This document shows positions 6,255 through 7,400 of a stretch of 7,400 bases of DNA, in pieces. Source of the DNA: an uncultured Alphaproteobacteria bacterium (GTDB lineage Bacteria > Pseudomonadota > Alphaproteobacteria > Rhizobiales > Hyphomicrobiaceae); assembly GCA_937950105.1 (NCBI GenBank), contig CALFEM010000264.1, positions 1 through 7,400 of the forward strand. Direction: 5' to 3'. The notes beneath the pieces were generated by a model. That model did no database searches. It was not told where the DNA came from and saw only the letters and a program-made list of their open reading frames with translations. How positions within the stretch are numbered: position 1 is the stretch's first letter; every line of letters begins with the position of its first letter. Position numbers and translations under genes: made by a program.

Positions 6255-7106
6255 TCAGAGCCGCATCGGCGCCGACGGCATCGAAAGATCGGGCAGGGCG
6301 GCAGGCGCGCCTGCCGCGGACGCCTCGCCCTCGGGCACGACGACGCGGCGGTAGAGGTGCCAGGTCGTGTGGCCGAGGACCGGCAGCGTGACGATCAGGC
6401 CGACGAACATCGGCAATGCCGAAATCACCAGTGTCACGACGATGATCGCCGCCCAGCCGATCATCGGGCCCGGGCTCGCCGCCACCGCCCTGACGCTGGT
6501 GACCATGGCCGTCACCAGATCGACATCGCGGTCGAGCACGAGCGGGAAGGACACCACCGTCAGCGTGAAAATGAGCAGAGAGATCGCCGCCCCCACGAGG
6601 TTGCCGATGGCGAGGAACGTCAGGCCCTCGCTGGTCGTGAGGATCATCGTCAGGAATTCGCGCAGGCTGGCATCCGCGCCGCTCATGCCGAGGAAAATCG
6701 CCATGAGAAAGCGCACCTGATACATCCACATGATGAAAATGAAGAGCGTGACGAAGCCCATCCATCGCACCTCGCTTCGGTTCATGACGGTGCGCCAGAT
6801 GAAGCCGAGGCCGGGCGCGGGACGCCCGTGCTCGAGTTCGCGGCTGACGACGTAGAGGCCGGTCGCCAGATGCGGGGCGATGATCGCGAAGCCGGCGGCG
6901 ATGGGGTAGGCGAGGTAGACCATCTTGAGCGCGGTGAGGCTCGCCACGATGAGAATGCCGCCGACCGCGACGAACGTGCCGAGCAGCAGCCCGAATCGCG
7001 GTGCCCGCTGGAAATCGCGCAGGCCGGCGGCGAAGGATTCGACGAGGTCGTTACGGGTGATGGTGCGCACGACGGGGTCGCGCTTGCCTGAGATCGCGGT
7101 GTTCAT
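6255..7106 (-). CDS. DUF2189 family integral membrane protein
   Basis: A 283-residue protein of unknown function, very probably of the DUF2189 family (PF09955) of predicted inner-membrane proteins. The N-terminus up to about 37 is soluble and includes the family-like VRTITRNDLVESFAAGLRDF. Hydrophobic stretches follow at about 39-59, 65-86, 116-137, 161-191 and 216-245, so five or six helices. The hallmark LPVLGHTTWHLYRRVV (241-256) closes the membrane part. The last ~25 residues are an Ala/Pro-rich tail. The frame is open for 19 more codons upstream, but the ATG at 7104-7106 is preferred: GAGG (7112-7115) lies 5 bases before it and the extra residues are Arg/Ala-rich with no family likeness. 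It lies between the probable tsaD end and gpsA on the same strand, separated from each by more than 140 bases. I know of no established biochemical role. Confidence 0.88.
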   Translation of the reverse strand: MNTAISGKRDPVVRTITRNDLVESFAAGLRDFQRAPRFGLLLGTFVAVGGILIVASLTALKMVYLAYPIAAGFAIIAPHLATGLYVVSRELEHGRPAPGLGFIWRTVMNRSEVRWMGFVTLFIFIMWMYQVRFLMAIFLGMSGADASLREFLTMILTTSEGLTFLAIGNLVGAAISLLIFTLTVVSFPLVLDRDVDLVTAMVTSVRAVAASPGPMIGWAAIIVVTLVISALPMFVGLIVTLPVLGHTTWHLYRRVVVPEGEASAAGAPAALPDLSMPSAPMRL

Positions 7107-7111
7107 TTGCG

Positions 7112-7115
7112 CCTC
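7112..7115 (-). promoter_or_regulatory. Ribosome binding site deciding the DUF2189 start
   Basis: GAGG on the minus strand, 5 bases before the ATG at 7104-7106. It favours this start over the upstream one at 7163, which would add 19 Arg/Ala-rich residues. Confidence 0.6.
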
Positions 7116-7303
7116 GCTGTCGGTCGATTCGCGCGCTCTGCCGGACGCGCGCGCCCGCGACATTCTGGCACACCCATGTCGTGGTTTGGAAGGCCGTCGC
7201 GCTGCCTCTGCTGACGTGGCTCAGCCGCCCGCTGACGGCGGTTTTCCGCAAGCGTCGGGCGACACTCCGGGGCGCTGGGCGCCGAGTATCAGACGGTGTG
7301 AAG

Positions 7304-7400
7304 CTAGGCTTTGGCGCCCTTGAGGCCGGCACCGAGGGCGGGTGTGGCGGCGGCATCGAGAGGCCAACGCGGGCGGGCGCGGTCGTCGGCCGGATCGACG
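7304..7400 (-). CDS. tsaD: C-terminal end of a gene, probably tsaD (tRNA t6A threonylcarbamoyltransferase)
   Basis: A minus-strand frame enters from the right edge and ends at TAG (7304-7306) after 31 codons. Its reading is VDPADDRARPRWPLD, then AAATPALGAGLKGAKA. The ARPRWPLD block followed by a small-residue stretch and a GAKA end is what I recall from alphaproteobacterial TsaD (Gcp/YgjD) C-termini. TsaD and its partners make the t6A modification of ANN-decoding tRNAs. Synteny agrees: tsaD is commonly just upstream of gpsA in this class. None of the catalytic metal-binding histidines can be seen because only the tail is present. The identification rests on a short tail plus gene order, so it is probable rather than proven. 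Confidence 0.6.
   Translation of the reverse strand, partial: VDPADDRARPRWPLDAAATPALGAGLKGAKA

Noticed and set aside
5115..7091. 658-codon plus-strand open frame
   Set aside because: It runs antisense across both gpsA and the DUF2189 gene and is dominated by Arg, His, Ala, Asp and Gly with no motif. It is the long antisense frame expected in high-GC coding DNA.
7225..7245. CCGCC/GGCGG hairpin followed by TTTT on the plus strand
   Set aside because: The stem is only 5 bp with a 7-base loop, and no plus-strand gene ends before it. On the minus strand, where tsaD would need a terminator, there is no U-run.
7107..7303. Possible DUF2189 promoter (CAGAAT -10-like box)
   Set aside because: The hexamer at the 17-base spacing upstream matches the -35 consensus at only three positions, so it was not called.

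Overview
The window is high-GC DNA (hand counts of 60-base stretches run from about 57% to 75% G+C) that looks alphaproteobacterial. The grounds are the sequence character of GpsA and of ribosomal protein bL19, a DUF2189 membrane protein, and a short gene tail resembling the C-terminus of an alphaproteobacterial TsaD close upstream of gpsA. The genus cannot be determined from the window. Bases 1-46 are not genomic: they match the index-3 end of an Illumina TruSeq P7 indexing primer. The window therefore starts at an untrimmed contig end.

Layout, left to right: (i) adapter, 1-46; (ii) a 5'-truncated plus-strand gene of uncertain function, possibly an NAD(P)-dependent dehydrogenase-like protein, 48-881; (iii) a strong hairpin terminator shared by convergent genes, 917-946; (iv) rplS on the minus strand, 975-1625, encoding bL19 with an unusual C-terminal tail, plus its own promoter and leader (1626-1785); (v) a compact minus-strand cassette transcribed in the order methyltransferase (5052-4348), GtrA-like flippase (4351-3896), GT2 glycosyltransferase with two C-terminal membrane segments (3846-2827) and SDR epimerase/dehydratase (2830-1865); (vi) gpsA, 6110-5121; (vii) a DUF2189 integral membrane protein, 7106-6255; (viii) the last 31 codons of a minus-strand gene, probably tsaD, 7400-7304. 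Everything after the terminator lies on the minus strand. No tRNA, rRNA, CRISPR array, insertion sequence or long repeat was seen.

Working together: the four-gene cassette looks like a unit for making, flipping and modifying a polyprenyl-phosphate-linked sugar. GT2 would load the sugar onto the lipid, GtrA would move it across the inner membrane, and the SDR and methyltransferase would tailor the sugar or acceptor. Two junctions are 4-base start/stop overlaps, which points to translational coupling. Sampled G+C is lower in the cassette than in its housekeeping flanks, so it may have been inserted between gpsA and rplS. GpsA supplies sn-glycerol 3-phosphate for phospholipids, TsaD (if correct) makes the t6A tRNA modification, and bL19 is a 50S subunit protein. 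These are housekeeping functions with no evident link to the cassette.

The points most worth a second look are the adapter, the helix-hairpin-helix-like tail on bL19, the orphan glycan cassette without a visible acceptor transferase, and the DUF2189 gene between the probable tsaD and gpsA.
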